A stretch of DNA of 64,000 nucleotides from Epiperipatus broadwayi (Eukaryota; Onychophora; Udeonychophora; Euonychophora; Peripatidae), in assembly GCA_028023455.1 (NCBI GenBank), contig JAQFVV010000012.1, forward strand, positions 15,826,364 to 15,890,363, given 5' to 3'. The position numbers and the translations under genes are program-made. The number at the start of each line of letters is the position of its first letter. Position 1 is the stretch's first letter. Positions 10,986 to 23,404 of this stretch are shown piece after piece. The notes beneath the pieces are model-generated. The model was given only the letters and a program-made list of their open reading frames with translations, had not been told where the DNA came from and searched no databases.

Positions 10986-13900
10986 CTATACTGAAGAGGC
11001 CTTAATATTTATAAAATATGATTGATGAATGTAATTAACAATATGATTGTTGTGCAATATATTTCTAAATTATAATTATCATGAGGCAATATTTTAAATA
11101 AGTTTATTTTTAAATAAATTATTAATAATAATGTTCATTTTTTATATTATATAAAAATTATACATTATTATTAATAATATCTAAATAATTAATATTTATA
11201 TTAAATACATCAATAATATTTAAATAAAAATTATACCCTTAAAAGCAATTGATTACTACAAGTTCTCTAAAATACCAATATGGACTGTGAATTATTACAG
11301 TAGTAGAGTATACATATATTTCAAGCCATTGTCATAAGACTAAATAGAAAAAAAATTATTTAAATAAAAATGTTTATAATCAGAACATGTTTTTAACAAT
11401 GGAGTAAATTTGGAAATCTAAACATTTTCATGTATAAATAAATTTTATTAATTATTGGAGTGACGTGGTGCTCTCCTCACCTTTGATGAGACACTTTTGT
11501 GTGGAGTAGAACCTGCACACCAATACTTATTTAATTGTAATATCTATATAAACATAATGTATTAAATTGCAATATCAAATGTATGCAGTAAATGTAAAGC
11601 AATTAAGCTTATGCAAAGCATTGTGCAATATGTAAAATGCATATACATAAAGCCATGTAAAATAAGTGTGTGTATTCAATTGCTTTACGTTTAACTATTG
11701 TGAAACAAATGACTAATGCCAAAAGAATTGTTTATTTTTTAATTGCTCATTAATTTATGACAAAAGCAGTGCCACTATGTGGGTAAGAGGAGCATTTGTG
11801 CAAGGTAAATTTTAGTGTCCCTCCCCCATTCTATGAAATAAAATATCTAAATTAAAAGATATTTTTCCCAGTGTTTTCGCAAGAAAAATGAAAATATGGC
11901 TTTAGTCACTTAATGTGTTTAATAAATACCTTTCATGTTTTGTTCATTTATTTCTATAAAATAAACCTGGAGAATAAAAAACATGCTAAAATAAAACAAA
12001 TTAATGTTTAAAAAAAAATTTTTTTTGAAACAATAAATAAATAATACTTTAAAGCAAAAATATTTATTTAGTAAATTTAAAATTTTTTCTTTCATTTAAT
12101 TTTGAACAATCCTGGAAAATTGCTAGGAGAGATAAGAAAGATCTGCAAATAAGATACTTTTTTAAATATATTTAAAAGAATTACCATCATCACACATACC
12201 CATGAAAACATGCATGACTCACCTCCCCTTCTTGACAGCTCTGATATTATATAAGTACTTTTACTTTACCTACCTGGTTATTAAAAATATCTACAGCCAG
12301 TATACGATTCTTTGGAATGCTTCACTTCTGAACTCCATTACACATGGCAAGGAGTGAAGAGATTCTGGCTTGTCTTCATTATTCTTTCTGAATCAATATT
12401 TATATCAATTTTAACTGGCAGGTCAATAATTTAATAAAAGTAGTTGTTTGAAAACCAATTGAAAATCTCTAATGCATAAACTTATTTATGTTTTCTATTA
12501 ACAAAATTATATTCATTCAATAATAAAATATTTATACTGTTATTTATTTTTTATGGAATGTTATTCCACTATTAATAACTATAATTTATTATATATATAG
12601 TCTGTAATTTTAAATTTTCATATATTATTTATTGCTAAACTATTACATTTTATTAGGACTACCAAACTAGATCAATTTTAAATAACACAGCTGATAAAAC
12701 TCTTACATTTCATTAGCATCTTCTTGTTAAAAAGTTCTTTATTTTAAAAATCCATTTGTTATTTTTAATTCACACAAAACTTATTTATATTTCAATTAAC
12801 AAAAACAGATTCACTTCTTTTCCTTCAATAATAAAATATTTATACTGCTATATTATTTTATTTTTTAATGTTTATTAATAACTAATTCATATTATATATT
12901 CTAATCTTGTAAAAAAATGTAAGATAATCATCTATAACTTCTGTAAAATGAAGTAATATAATCATTTAATAAATAATATATATTGGGACTCTTACAAATA
13001 ACTATAAATCTGTAATAATAAAACGTGGGCTATGCTCAGTGGTCCATTAGTTATAAAGAATTCAGCTGCAGAGATACGCAGTTAAGACAAAGAAAAACTA
13101 AAATCATAAAATAAATTATTATAAGTAAAATAAATAACTTGGGAAAAGAGAGGAACTGCAATCAGTTTCTAATTAATAATTTAGAATAAAATAAAACTCT
13201 CCCTTTATCAAAAACACATTGACTGAGCTACAAGCATTTTCACTTTTCAATAATAATGATATCTTCTTATTGGTTCTCACATCTTTTCTAATGACTTTTA
13301 AAACAGAACACTATGTAAATCATTTGCCAATATGATCTGAAATGAACTTTACTCTTGCAGAGTAAAATGAAAGTGAAAAGTATATTTCTTATGGGACAAT
13401 TGAAAATAAAGTTCTTCTTATGCCTCAACAGTTATAAGAGCAATGACAATCAATAACTTTTAAATAAAATAAAATGATGATGATCTCAGGGTTCTTTCGT
13501 ATATCATTGGATATGCTCTATAGTATTGTGTTGTCACACATGGCTGACATACTAATAGGCTATAGGGAACATTCACTTCACTTAAGGCTAATGTATCCTA
13601 GCATTAAATAACAACAATTATAGTTACATTATAAAATAAATTGATAAATATGACTAATAGCAAACAAAATAATAGCATAAAATTTGGAATAATTTAGTCT
13701 TTTATCCAGGACATCATCCAGAATAATAGAAAGACAAGGGTACCTTTTATATCCTCCATCATTCATGAAAACCCAATAAAATAATTACAACTAATTGTTT
13801 TATTAATTTGACTAAGAAAATAAATGGAATAATATGCAGTCGAAATTAATAACATGAAATAAAATTCATTTCAATGTCCAATAAATCTGAGATTTACAAT

Positions 13901-14112
13901 TTTTATTTTTACTGGAAAACTCTCCTAAAACAATTGTAATCAAATGAAATTTCAGGATCTGCATAAAATTGCTTATCTAGCATATTATTGCATATCTGGT
14001 GTATTGAGATTTCTGGAACTTGAAATAATTTACGACTCAAGAAAACATTTTGCAATCACGCACTTACTTCGCATATAGAAAATAAACCGACAACGAAGAT
14101 TGAATAAAATAC
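10986..14112. other. AT-rich stretch with dispersed-repeat copies, no gene
   Basis: No coding sequence is supported. Two recognisable pieces belong to dispersed repeats: 11099-11460 resembles 53140-53320, and 12310-12640 resembles the block around 7440-8270. A third weaker copy of the latter sits at 12780-12910. The rest shows nothing I can name. Confidence 0.5.
11085..11465. repeat. Dispersed repeat shared with 53.1-53.5 kb
   Basis: AGTTTATTTTTAAATAAATT followed by an imperfect AATAATGT phrase, and later AATCAGAACATGTTTTTAACAA with TAAATTTTATTAATTATTG, occur in the same order near 11098-11460 and near 53145-53325. A second shorter copy lies at 53425-53515. The copies are old and non-coding; I do not know the family. 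Confidence 0.55.
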
Positions 14113-14406
14113 TATAATTTATTAATAACACAAAATAAAAATATAATAACAAATTTGTTGAATGCTATAAACCAAGATAGGTGCTATTATTATAAATGTG
14201 TAGTTACATAATATCTAGATAATGTCCTTTCAATTACAGTTACAGTAAATTAAAAAAATATAATTTATTAATAACACAAAATAAAAATATAATAACAAAT
14301 TTGTTGAATGCTATAAACCAAGATAGGTGCTATTATTATAAATGTGTAGTTACATAATATCTAGGTAATGTCCTTTCAATTACAGTTACAGTAAATTAAA
14401 AAAATA
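14113..14406 (+). repeat. Tandem duplication, unit 146 bp
   Basis: TATAATTTATTAATAACAC starts at 14113 and again at 14259, and the two units are almost identical; the one difference seen is AGATAATG against AGGTAATG. The near identity marks a recent duplication. Confidence 0.9.
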
Positions 14407-17400
14407 TAAGCCAAGTATTTAGGCTACAGCTATTCTTTGTAAGAACACAAATACAATATATTCCTATAAGTTTGGAATTGAACTGAAGTAATATTAAACA
14501 AATGCTTAATGTGAAATAGACAAATAATAGCACTTTCAATTTAAGTCTTATAAAAGGGTCTGTAAAATAAATCCCTTATTTTAAATCATTGGCTAGCTAG
14601 CTATTTTAATTATGATATGAAGTTCACAAATGGAACTAAATATTATTTATTTAACTATTATGATCTGGGTTCAAATACTACTCTTTTAAAATATTAAACT
14701 ATTGTTACTGAGTTGACTAAATTCTGGTTTGTAATTAAGATAAATTTTGAATGGGTACAGGTCATTAATCAGAAGTCATACACACAAATTAACATTTAAC
14801 TTAATGTCCACATAAAATAATAATAAATATTTTAATTATGGATGACTTACAATTCCAGCGAAGAATATTTCTCAGCTACTGATAAAAATAAAACACTGTA
14901 TGAATATTTTTTAATAACTAAATGTTTTAAAATACGCAATTTTAAATTAATTCTATTCAATTGGTTTGCTTGTGAACTACTAGCAAGGCTCAGTAGCACA
15001 ATACAGATATTGATCCAAATCACTAAGGCACTACTACAATAAAGTGCATCCTGAGAAACCAATACCTCAAATCTAACATCTATCCTTGCCATAACTTCTA
15101 AATAGAATACGATAATCTACACCTTCTATAGTGGAAAAATATTCTAAATTCACATGAGGGACTCAAATACTGAGTAACCTCTCCAGGGCAAACACTTCAT
15201 TAAAAGGGTGGTTTTGAATCCTATCTGTCAGGCAAAAAATGTAGGTGTGGACTGTGTCTCACCACCTAAAAAAAAGGAAACACAAAAATATAATCCTCTC
15301 ATAGGATTAAGCTATACTAGCTATATCAAAATATAATGTAACAGTAAGAATTGTCCTTCCACATAACAAAATCTAGAACACAGGCAAAATACACTAAAAC
15401 TGATCGAATCCAGATGCTGGGATCCAGAATCTGACCAACATTCAATCCTTTCACCTCTGCTCAACAATCTAATGCCTTATGGGTGACATTTCTCAACTTA
15501 CACAAACATTCAATTTAACCTCAGTCCGGCAGTCACTCAGTGTAAAACAACGGCTCATAAATTAACTAATTTAACACTAATTTGGTCAGATATATGCACA
15601 TATGACTAAGTGATTAATTAATATATCAATGATTGCTTAGGAAATCCAATATAATGACCTACATATAGATATAATGATGTATGTGCAATTAAATCTAGAG
15701 CTGGATAAAATGAACTCCCGGACAACAAAATTATGAAAACGAGTTATAATTTTAAAGTTTATTAATTTAATAAAACAATAACAAATAGTAAATCAAAATA
15801 TACACAATTACGTAATGAGAATATGAAAGATTATGCTCACAGGTGTTGCATAACTAATGAGGTTAATGTTACATATCTCATTATAAATGTTTAATAATGT
15901 GTAGTGCAGTATGGGAGTTTATGCCTATATTAATATGCCAAATTTCTAGCTATCATGTAGTCTGCCAGATCATATGGAACTTTATAGCCAAAGTTATATA
16001 ACTAAATTAATAGCACTCCTATGGCGTCTATATCTAGTTAAGTCGAGCATATAATCAGGCTCAGAGATATGCAGGTTAGTGTGTTAACCTAGATTAGAGT
16101 ATACACTGATGCTAGACAAGCATTTAATATAAAAGGGAGAGAAAACTGGTTTATAATAGGTTTACCTATATACTCTATGGCACATCAAAATATTAATAAT
16201 TCTAAAAGGTGCGAATGAGTCATTATTCACAGGATTCAGTCTCAAAGACTCGGTCGCCCTAAAACCATTCAACTTGCCACGAATAGGAACATTAGTAGTT
16301 CAGGGAGTTGGATAGGCATTCATTATGAATAATCTAGATCCTTGTGACCTAGTTCTAAAAGTGTGTACTTTACCCAAACTAAGTGGATAAGTGTGACCTC
16401 TGCCAGCAACTCATCAAAAATCATGCAGCAAGCAAATAATTGTACATGGTGTACTTTGTAAGGACACAACTTATACATATATAATGCAAATATGTAAAAT
16501 TATATTAGCGTGCCTTAAAATTAGATAGTGTCTATTTGCATATCTATACAATCCAGTTCTCAAATTTATTATTTCAAATATACTATTTAGGGACTAAATT
16601 AATTAGTAACCTAGTTTAATATTATCACCTGCAAATCTAAGGAGGACAAAGCATATTTGTGGGGTAATTATGAATAAAACATTAAAATATACTTTGAGAT
16701 TATCTCTGTGGCTAGTTCCTATGATGTACGACTTACATATATAAATAGTTATAATTCATAACTGGAGTTAAGCAAACTACAATTTTAACTAGAGAATGAC
16801 TGATTATTGTAATATTAGTACCCAAAAATTAATCAGTAAAATAATAATATGATCTCGAAACAGCGAGTGAGAAAGAAAAATAATAATTCAATTATTTAAT
16901 ATTTATTATAGCGAAGATTTGAAATTATCTTTGCAGATTGATAAGCTAAAATTATATTTATAAATACTCATGGTTTCATTATTTGGCATATTAAATACAT
17001 ATAATATTAAAATGATAAAATCATAGAATAAATTGAGTAGATTAAAAATAGGCATAAAAGACCACATAAAATTATACATTTAATTTAAAATAGATTATTA
17101 GAGTTTTTACATTTTAAAAGAGAATTCGAGTTTTACAATCAGACAAGATTTAGAGATTAGCATTTAACAGTTTTTTTTGCAGATTTTAGGAAAGGTGTTT
17201 GGGAAAGGCAGATTTAATAAATAGCTAGCTTTTAAAAGAAAGAATTGAAAGTCACAGTTTATAAATAGAGCTCTTAGTGAAAATTTACCATTCAGTTATC
17301 TTCACTTGCAGTTAGTTCTGTGCACTTGGGAGGATAATAAGTTGATACTTTTGGTGATGATTTAAAGTTAATGGAGGTTTTCCACAGGCTGCTTTGCTGG

Positions 17401-19004
17401 TGTATGGGCTGCTTTGCTGGTGTATGGCATTATATTTTATCAGACCAAAGTTCTCCATTCGCCATGAGGAGAGATGTGGTGAGTGATTGCCTGCTCTACT
17501 CCATTTTAAAGGTGAAACGAACGTAGATTCTGTCTACAATTCACTTATTATATATCTGATCGATCCTTGGTGACAAAACTTTAAGTATTTATACCTTTCT
17601 AACTCTGGTCACCTGTTTAATTTTACAAGCTTGTCCGCATTTATTTATTTTAGAAAAATATATTTAATAGCTACAACTAGTAGAAAAACCCATTTATTTA
17701 TTTTAGAAAAACATTTTTAATTATGACAGCTAATTTAGATTTTGTTTTTCTGCTTGTTTCCTCCTGTTTATTGCAATAATGCTATAAAATTCTGCGAAAT
17801 TGTTATTAACATTTTAGATTTATAAAATCAAGTTCATGCTATTTTAGGACTATTGCGTGACCTACTTTGAAAGTTGTATACAAAATTTAAATGTTATTTT
17901 GGAAAAATTACTTTGCTAATTAGTAGAAAACTAATTTTATTACCATATATGTAGAATAACAGCGGAAATGGATTATATACATATGCGATTTCAATAACAT
18001 AACAATAAAATTGGGTAAATAATTTAAACTAAAATATTTCTTAAACTATAAATATTTATAAAATGGATACATATCTGTAATCTATACCTATACTATTAAA
18101 TTACATACTTACTGTTCGCATATATATATATATATATGTGTGTGATTTCGCATATAGAGTAATTTAAGATTGTTTAAATGGGTACTCTGAGAGGGTTTTA
18201 ACCTGGCAAATGGATAGGTGTGTGGGTAAAATACATGAAACAGGCAGGTGGATAAAACTGACTGTTTCAATAAATACTAGATAGTCCTCTCATTGGAACA
18301 TAGCCACACTGGTTACACAAATATACTATAACAAGATATTAAAATAATCCATTCATAGAGAATGCAACACACTATGGGTAAAGCACCTCCACCCCACAAA
18401 GCCTAATACATAATAAATATAAAAATAAACTGATATTAAGCATATATCAACTCTAAATTTAGGCAAGATAGCAAAAGACACTAATAATAATAAATCTATA
18501 TCAAAATGCATACTTCAATCAATATCTGAAACCAATGAATGATAAATGCACATATCAGCCAAGCGACTAAAGAATATGCAAAATAGTACAACTTTAAATC
18601 TAAGCAAGGAATATTCAACAGCAATGTATAGCATAAATGCTAATATTAAAATAAAGTGGACATACTTATAAAAAATAACTTAATAAATAATAAACTAATG
18701 AAATAGAGATTCCGTTGAAACTTTAAATGAGAAATATGCTGTTATAGCATAAACTATAAAATTATTCACATCTGATAAATTTAAATACTATTTACCTGTT
18801 AGAGATATATAACATTTTAAATACATAACATGCAAGATTAATATCTCCAGTTGCATGTAAAATTAACCAGATATATTTTATCGGTATAACTTCATATTAA
18901 TTATAAACTTGACTCAATATATTAGTAGGAATGCATACCATTTGCTATAAAACTTGTAAATATTACATAGTAAATGTAAACCTTATTATACATTAACATT
19001 ATAA
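14407..19004. other. AT-rich stretch without recognised genes; possible LTR-like fragments
   Basis: No open frame here is convincing (the overlapping pair at 14842-15092 is an antiparallel shadow). A TATA-like TTTATAAATAGAGCTC near 17261, followed by less AT-rich sequence, and the phrase CTCCCGGACAACAAAATT near 15713 look like parts of LTRs, but I could not pair any ends. A 19-bp phrase, GGCTGCTTTGCTGGTGTAT, is duplicated directly at 17388-17426. An (AT)n run sits at 18119-18137. Confidence 0.35.
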
Positions 19005-19372
19005 AATATAAATAAAATTTTACCAAATAATGTTTTTTAAACATTAGTTCTTTAGCAGGACTTTTCCATACTGAGATATCAGTCAAGATAAAGAGAGTTC
19101 TTCTTCAGTCATGTTCGCAAAAGAGCAAAAATAAAACAAAACACTTGAATTTATAGAAACACATTTTTTTTTTTTAAATGAGATTTTTTTTTCCTTTGGC
19201 AGTTGCAACATTTCAACAGAAATATAATTAAAATAAAGCTTAAATAATCTTAAGTCTAATGATGGATTGGATCCAACAGGCAAATATTTGCAACATGAAG
19301 ACAAACATGAATATTATAACAGAATACGAATATGATAAGTTACTTGAGACATTATCCGAGATTTACAACTGT
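19005..19372 (+). repeat. Dispersed repeat, copy 1
   Basis: The block starting AATAAAATTTTACCAAAT, through TTAGTTCTTTAGCAGGA and AAAGAGAGTTCTT, to GAATATTATAACAGAATA is found again at 19795-20145 in the same order. The two copies have diverged by point changes and small indels in the poly-T runs. No coding frame is shared between them, which argues against the short frames here being real. Confidence 0.8.
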
Positions 19373-19794
19373 ATGAATATATACAAAACATCCATTAAGT
19401 TAAATAATAAATGGTTAATGGATAAAGAATGGATAGTTAATTAATTAATATATGTGGATATATATCCAATCAATATATATAACAGAGTAATTTTGTAGTA
19501 GAATTGAGGGGGGGAAATCACATAATAGATCATGTCAAATATCCATTTGTTTATCTATCTTCTCTCATGTGTTGATATAGATGTCACTGTATGTGCTTTA
19601 AATCGTGGAGACATATTGAAAAGGGCAAAAAAACAATTTGCCAAAAAAGGCTTTTATATAATAATTTTATAATTTGTAATCTTTGTTGCTTGTATATATG
19701 TATTTTTAAACATATTTGACTATTGTATACTTGAAGTGCAACATAAAAAAAGAATTGGTTTTAATTCTGATTCTTTTTCAGTATAGTAATTTCG
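19373..19794. other. Spacer between the two dispersed-repeat copies
   Basis: AT-rich with a G-run near 19509-19515; no gene or motif recognised. Confidence 0.4.
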
Positions 19795-20145
19795 ATATAA
19801 AATAAAAATAAAATTTTACCAAATATTTTTTTTTAAAACCTTAGTTCTTTAGCAGGATTGTTTTCTGTGCTGAGCTATCGGTCAAGGTAAAGAGAGTTCT
19901 TTTTTTAGTCATTGTTCACAAAAGACAAAAATTATAGAAATGCATTTTTTTAAATGATTTTTTTTTTCCTTTGGCAATTGCAACACTTTAACAGAAATGT
20001 AGTAGAAATAAAGCTTAAATAATCTTAACTCTAATGACAGATTGAATCCAACAGACAAATATTTACAACACAAAGACAAGCATGAATATTATAACAGAAT
20101 AAAAATATGATAAGCTAGCTGAGACATCAGAGATTTGCAAGTTTT
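19795..20145 (+). repeat. Dispersed repeat, copy 2
   Basis: Direct-orientation copy of 19005-19372, about 790 bp downstream, slightly shorter. The two could be terminal repeats of one element, or a local duplication. Confidence 0.8.
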
Positions 20146-20339
20146 CCGGAATTATAATATGTTCACCATGGTTGTATAGGAAATAAATGAAACTAAGAAT
20201 TCCATTATAATTTTTTAAACACATAAATAAATAATAATCAAAGATTATTTTCAGGTTGTTAAAGATACATCATTTAGCTGTTTTCATAAATTTACCATAA
20301 ATTTTAAAGAGTTCATTTTCTTTTTTCTTTTAAACAACT

Positions 20340-21430
20340 GGTTGTAGTATTATGGACAAAGACACCGCTCGATGGCGTCGTTATCACACCAAAACTATAA
20401 AATATAAACATTCCCAGGCCATTGATTTGAATTATTTTGCTGTGTTTTAGGTTATGCGAAAAAAATAATAATACAAAAATCGTGTATTTTTAAACTTTTT
20501 TTTATTAACATAAAGAAATTAAATGATAACAATAAATGTAAAATAAAATCAACAAATTACAATTTAATTCGTGTTTTTTTTTTTTTTCCGCTTTATTAGA
20601 AAAAACAATTTTCAATCTGATTTTTTTTTGGGGGGGGGTAACACCTTTTTTGTTGTTGTTTAAAAACTCATAATCGGAACAAAAAGTAAAAGTTCTTAGT
20701 CTTCGTTTTACATTTTAATTTTTACAGAGAAACAGATATTATTGTGTTACCGCTATTTTTTACTTCAAATAGAATGACAACAAAAAGTAAATGTTGTTAG
20801 GGTCAGGGTTAGGTTTAGAGTTATGTTTAGGGTTAGATTTAGGGTTAGGGTTCTGTTGTTTGTAAATCACAGAATCGAACAAGATGTGCAATTTCCTGTG
20901 CCATATTGTTGATCTTGTGGAATGTTACGAACAGTACGTTACTTGATGTGTTATCTAATTCCAACTGACTTTACACATCTATCTGGACAAGATTTTGCCA
21001 CTTAAAACTTCAATACAGAATGGTAAAAAGAATCGGATAATTATTACTTAAGAAAATCGGAATATTTTAATACTTTAAAAAAAAAAATTCAAGAAAAAAC
21101 ACATTTCCATCCAATTCAAATACATACACCCTCTCACCCAGCCATAGCAATTGTATAAACTACGAATTGGGCAAAATTTATTAGCTGCAATGCGACAAAG
21201 CAGCATGTATTCTGTAACACAACACGAATGTTGTATTATAGTTCAACGCGGGGTCGCATACATGCTGTACTGCAACGCAACATAAGCAGCCTGCAATCTG
21301 TAACACAACAAAAAAGTTGTATTATAGTAAATGCAGGTTTGAAAATGTCGGCCACGGAAATGGCATTTTTATGTGCTTTAGCACATAAATGGCACCATCG
21401 AGCGGTGTCTTTGTCCATAATACTACAACC
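20340..21430. mobile_element. TIR element (1091 bp) with 8-bp TSD, carries TTAGGG patch
   Basis: The ends 20340-20375 and 21395-21430 are perfect 36-bp inverted repeats beginning GGTTGTAGTATTATGG. Both sides are flanked by AAACAACT (20332-20339 and 21431-21438), an exact 8-bp target duplication. An 8-bp duplication fits hAT or Merlin; the GG start is unlike the CAGNG of hAT and closer to Merlin, but this is only a lean. It encodes no recognisable transposase. Subterminal direct repeats (CTGTAACACAACA followed by GTTGTATTATAGT, near 21210-21240 and 21299-21329) lie near the right end. The perfect ends suggest fairly recent mobility. Confidence 0.85.
20797..20853 (+). repeat. Degenerate interstitial telomere-like (TTAGGG)n
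   Basis: About nine imperfect copies of TTAGGG (with variants such as TCAGGG, TTTAGAG, TTATGT) lie inside the inverted-repeat element at 20340-21430. TTAGGG is the telomere motif of vertebrates, molluscs, annelids and cnidarians but not of most insects or nematodes. Confidence 0.8.
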
Positions 21431-21438
21431 AAACAACT

Positions 21439-23203
21439 TTTAGTAGGTTATAATTTTTTTAAATTCAGCTGTCAGCATGCAACTTCTCTCCAAACAATTA
21501 AAAATTAACTGAATTATATATTAACAGTACATATAATGGTTCTTTTATAAGCAGATGCAAGTAATATAATATTCTTTTAAAAACACGTTTAAATTACATA
21601 GCAAAATCTTTAGAGCGTTCTGAGATTTTTAAATTATTTCATGCTAAAGCACTTTTTTTTTTATCCAAGAGAAATATTAGTAATGAAATATAAATAAGTA
21701 AATAGTTAGTTTTAATTTTGAAAATGTTTATTTTTATTGATTTAACTAAATGAATATTTTCACTTATAACTTGCTTTAAAACATTCTAAATTTTAAAAAT
21801 CTAAATTTTCGAGGCATTAATTTATAACTATATAAAAAGTTCATAATTGTAGAAAGCATAGAAACAGAATGTCTTTAAAAAAAATATTTACCTGAGCATT
21901 GTAGACTCAAGTGATATAATATTCGTAACTTATTACTGTTTACTAGAAAATAATTATAAAAATTTAGCACTATTTAATGATGCAATGTACTGATGGTTCC
22001 AGAGGAAGAGAAGAAGCCAGACCGAACAAGAAACAAAATGAACTGAGTATTTATAGTCCAATTCAATTCACAACAAAGGCAGTAATTACATAATCATGTG
22101 GTTATCAAGGTCAATGGAAATATATTACATCACAGTTTAATAAACTAAAATAATAAATAAAATTAAACCAACAATAATTATTTGTAATTATAATTAAAGA
22201 TAAAATTATTTCTTTACTAAATAAACTTATCGGATGTGTTAAGATATTCTTCTGATTATTAATTGACCGAAATTTATATTAATTTTCTTTAAAATATTTT
22301 TTTATATTTTTTAGAACGCTAATAATTTTTTTTTCTTTAAAAAAAAAAAAAAAATTATGCAAACGCCTGAAAAATAAGAAACCAAAAAAAATACTAGCAT
22401 ACACACTAATTTTTCCATGTATACACAAATATGAACTTTATTTACTACTAATTATTTTACTACACTTTCAATAAACTATTTAAATAACTGACATTAAGTT
22501 GTTATTATTATAATAATACTATTATATTTCTTTATCCAGCTATGTTTCCTATAGTTATTTAGAACTAAATACAGCTTATTAAAAATTTTAAGATTGTATT
22601 AGCTTACTATCATAACATTATATTTAGAATAGTCTGTCAATTTATAAAATGTGATACAGCATTATAACAATACTAACTAAACTAACATAAACTATAGCTA
22701 GGCAAAGTGGATAGCATACTTTATCAGTTAAATATTATTTTTACTTTATTATATTTTTTTAGTAATAGCATCAATATTATATACACATAATATTAAATGA
22801 AGATCAAGTGCCAAAAGTACTAGGTTACAATATATTATACTTTATTATATAGTTTGAGGAGGGATTTACTCAGAAAACAATTTAAATTTTCTTACTTTGA
22901 TTGTTTATTCAACATATTTTTAGAAGTGATTAAAATGACTTGCACTTTATTTTTTTATTCATAGATTATGCTGGATAACTATATATATATATTGTGACCC
23001 TCTGAATGGCCACAAGCAAGCAAATTATAGTATATCAATAGTGGGTAACCGCATTGTATTATAAAAAAAAATGATGATGATGAAATAACCTTTTAAAAAA
23101 AAATTTTTTTTAAGATTTTACTGGAAATTGTTTAAAGCTTTAGATGTTGTTTAATTATGCATTTTGATTAACCATTGTATAAGCATTTATTATTATTATT
23201 ATA
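21439..23203. other. AT-rich stretch, nothing recognised
   Basis: No supported gene. Homopolymer runs occur near 21650 and 22335. A possible LTR-type start, TGTGACCC directly after an (AT)n run near 22993, could not be paired with confidence. Confidence 0.4.
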
Positions 23204-23404
23204 GTTAATATATAAATTAAAAAGCGTATGCAACACTTGAACGAGAAGCTATACTGATTCCAAAAATTATGCGCTAAGCGCTTTCGAGGCCATTTGCCTC
23301 ATATTCATAGATGGCTTTGAAAGCGTTTAGCACATAATAATTTTTGGAATCGGTATAGCTTCTCGTTCAAGGGTTGCATACGCCTTTTAATTTGTATATT
23401 AAAT
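23204..23404. repeat. Palindrome with about 85-bp arms, Penelope-terminal type
   Basis: The left arm (about 23204-23292) and right arm (about 23313-23404) are inverted copies. Shared pieces include AACGAGAAGCTATAC, GATTCCAAAAATTAT and GCGTATGCAAC with few mismatches. The minus strand of the left arm reads GAGGC, loop AAATG, GCCTC, then GAAAGCGC, resembling the hairpin-plus-GAAA block of Penelope-type hammerheads; the upstream core is degenerate. No protein is encoded. Confidence 0.75.

Noticed and set aside
20797-20853. Chromosome end or recent telomere fusion
   Set aside because: The repeats are few and degenerate and lie inside a transposable element with its own target duplication.
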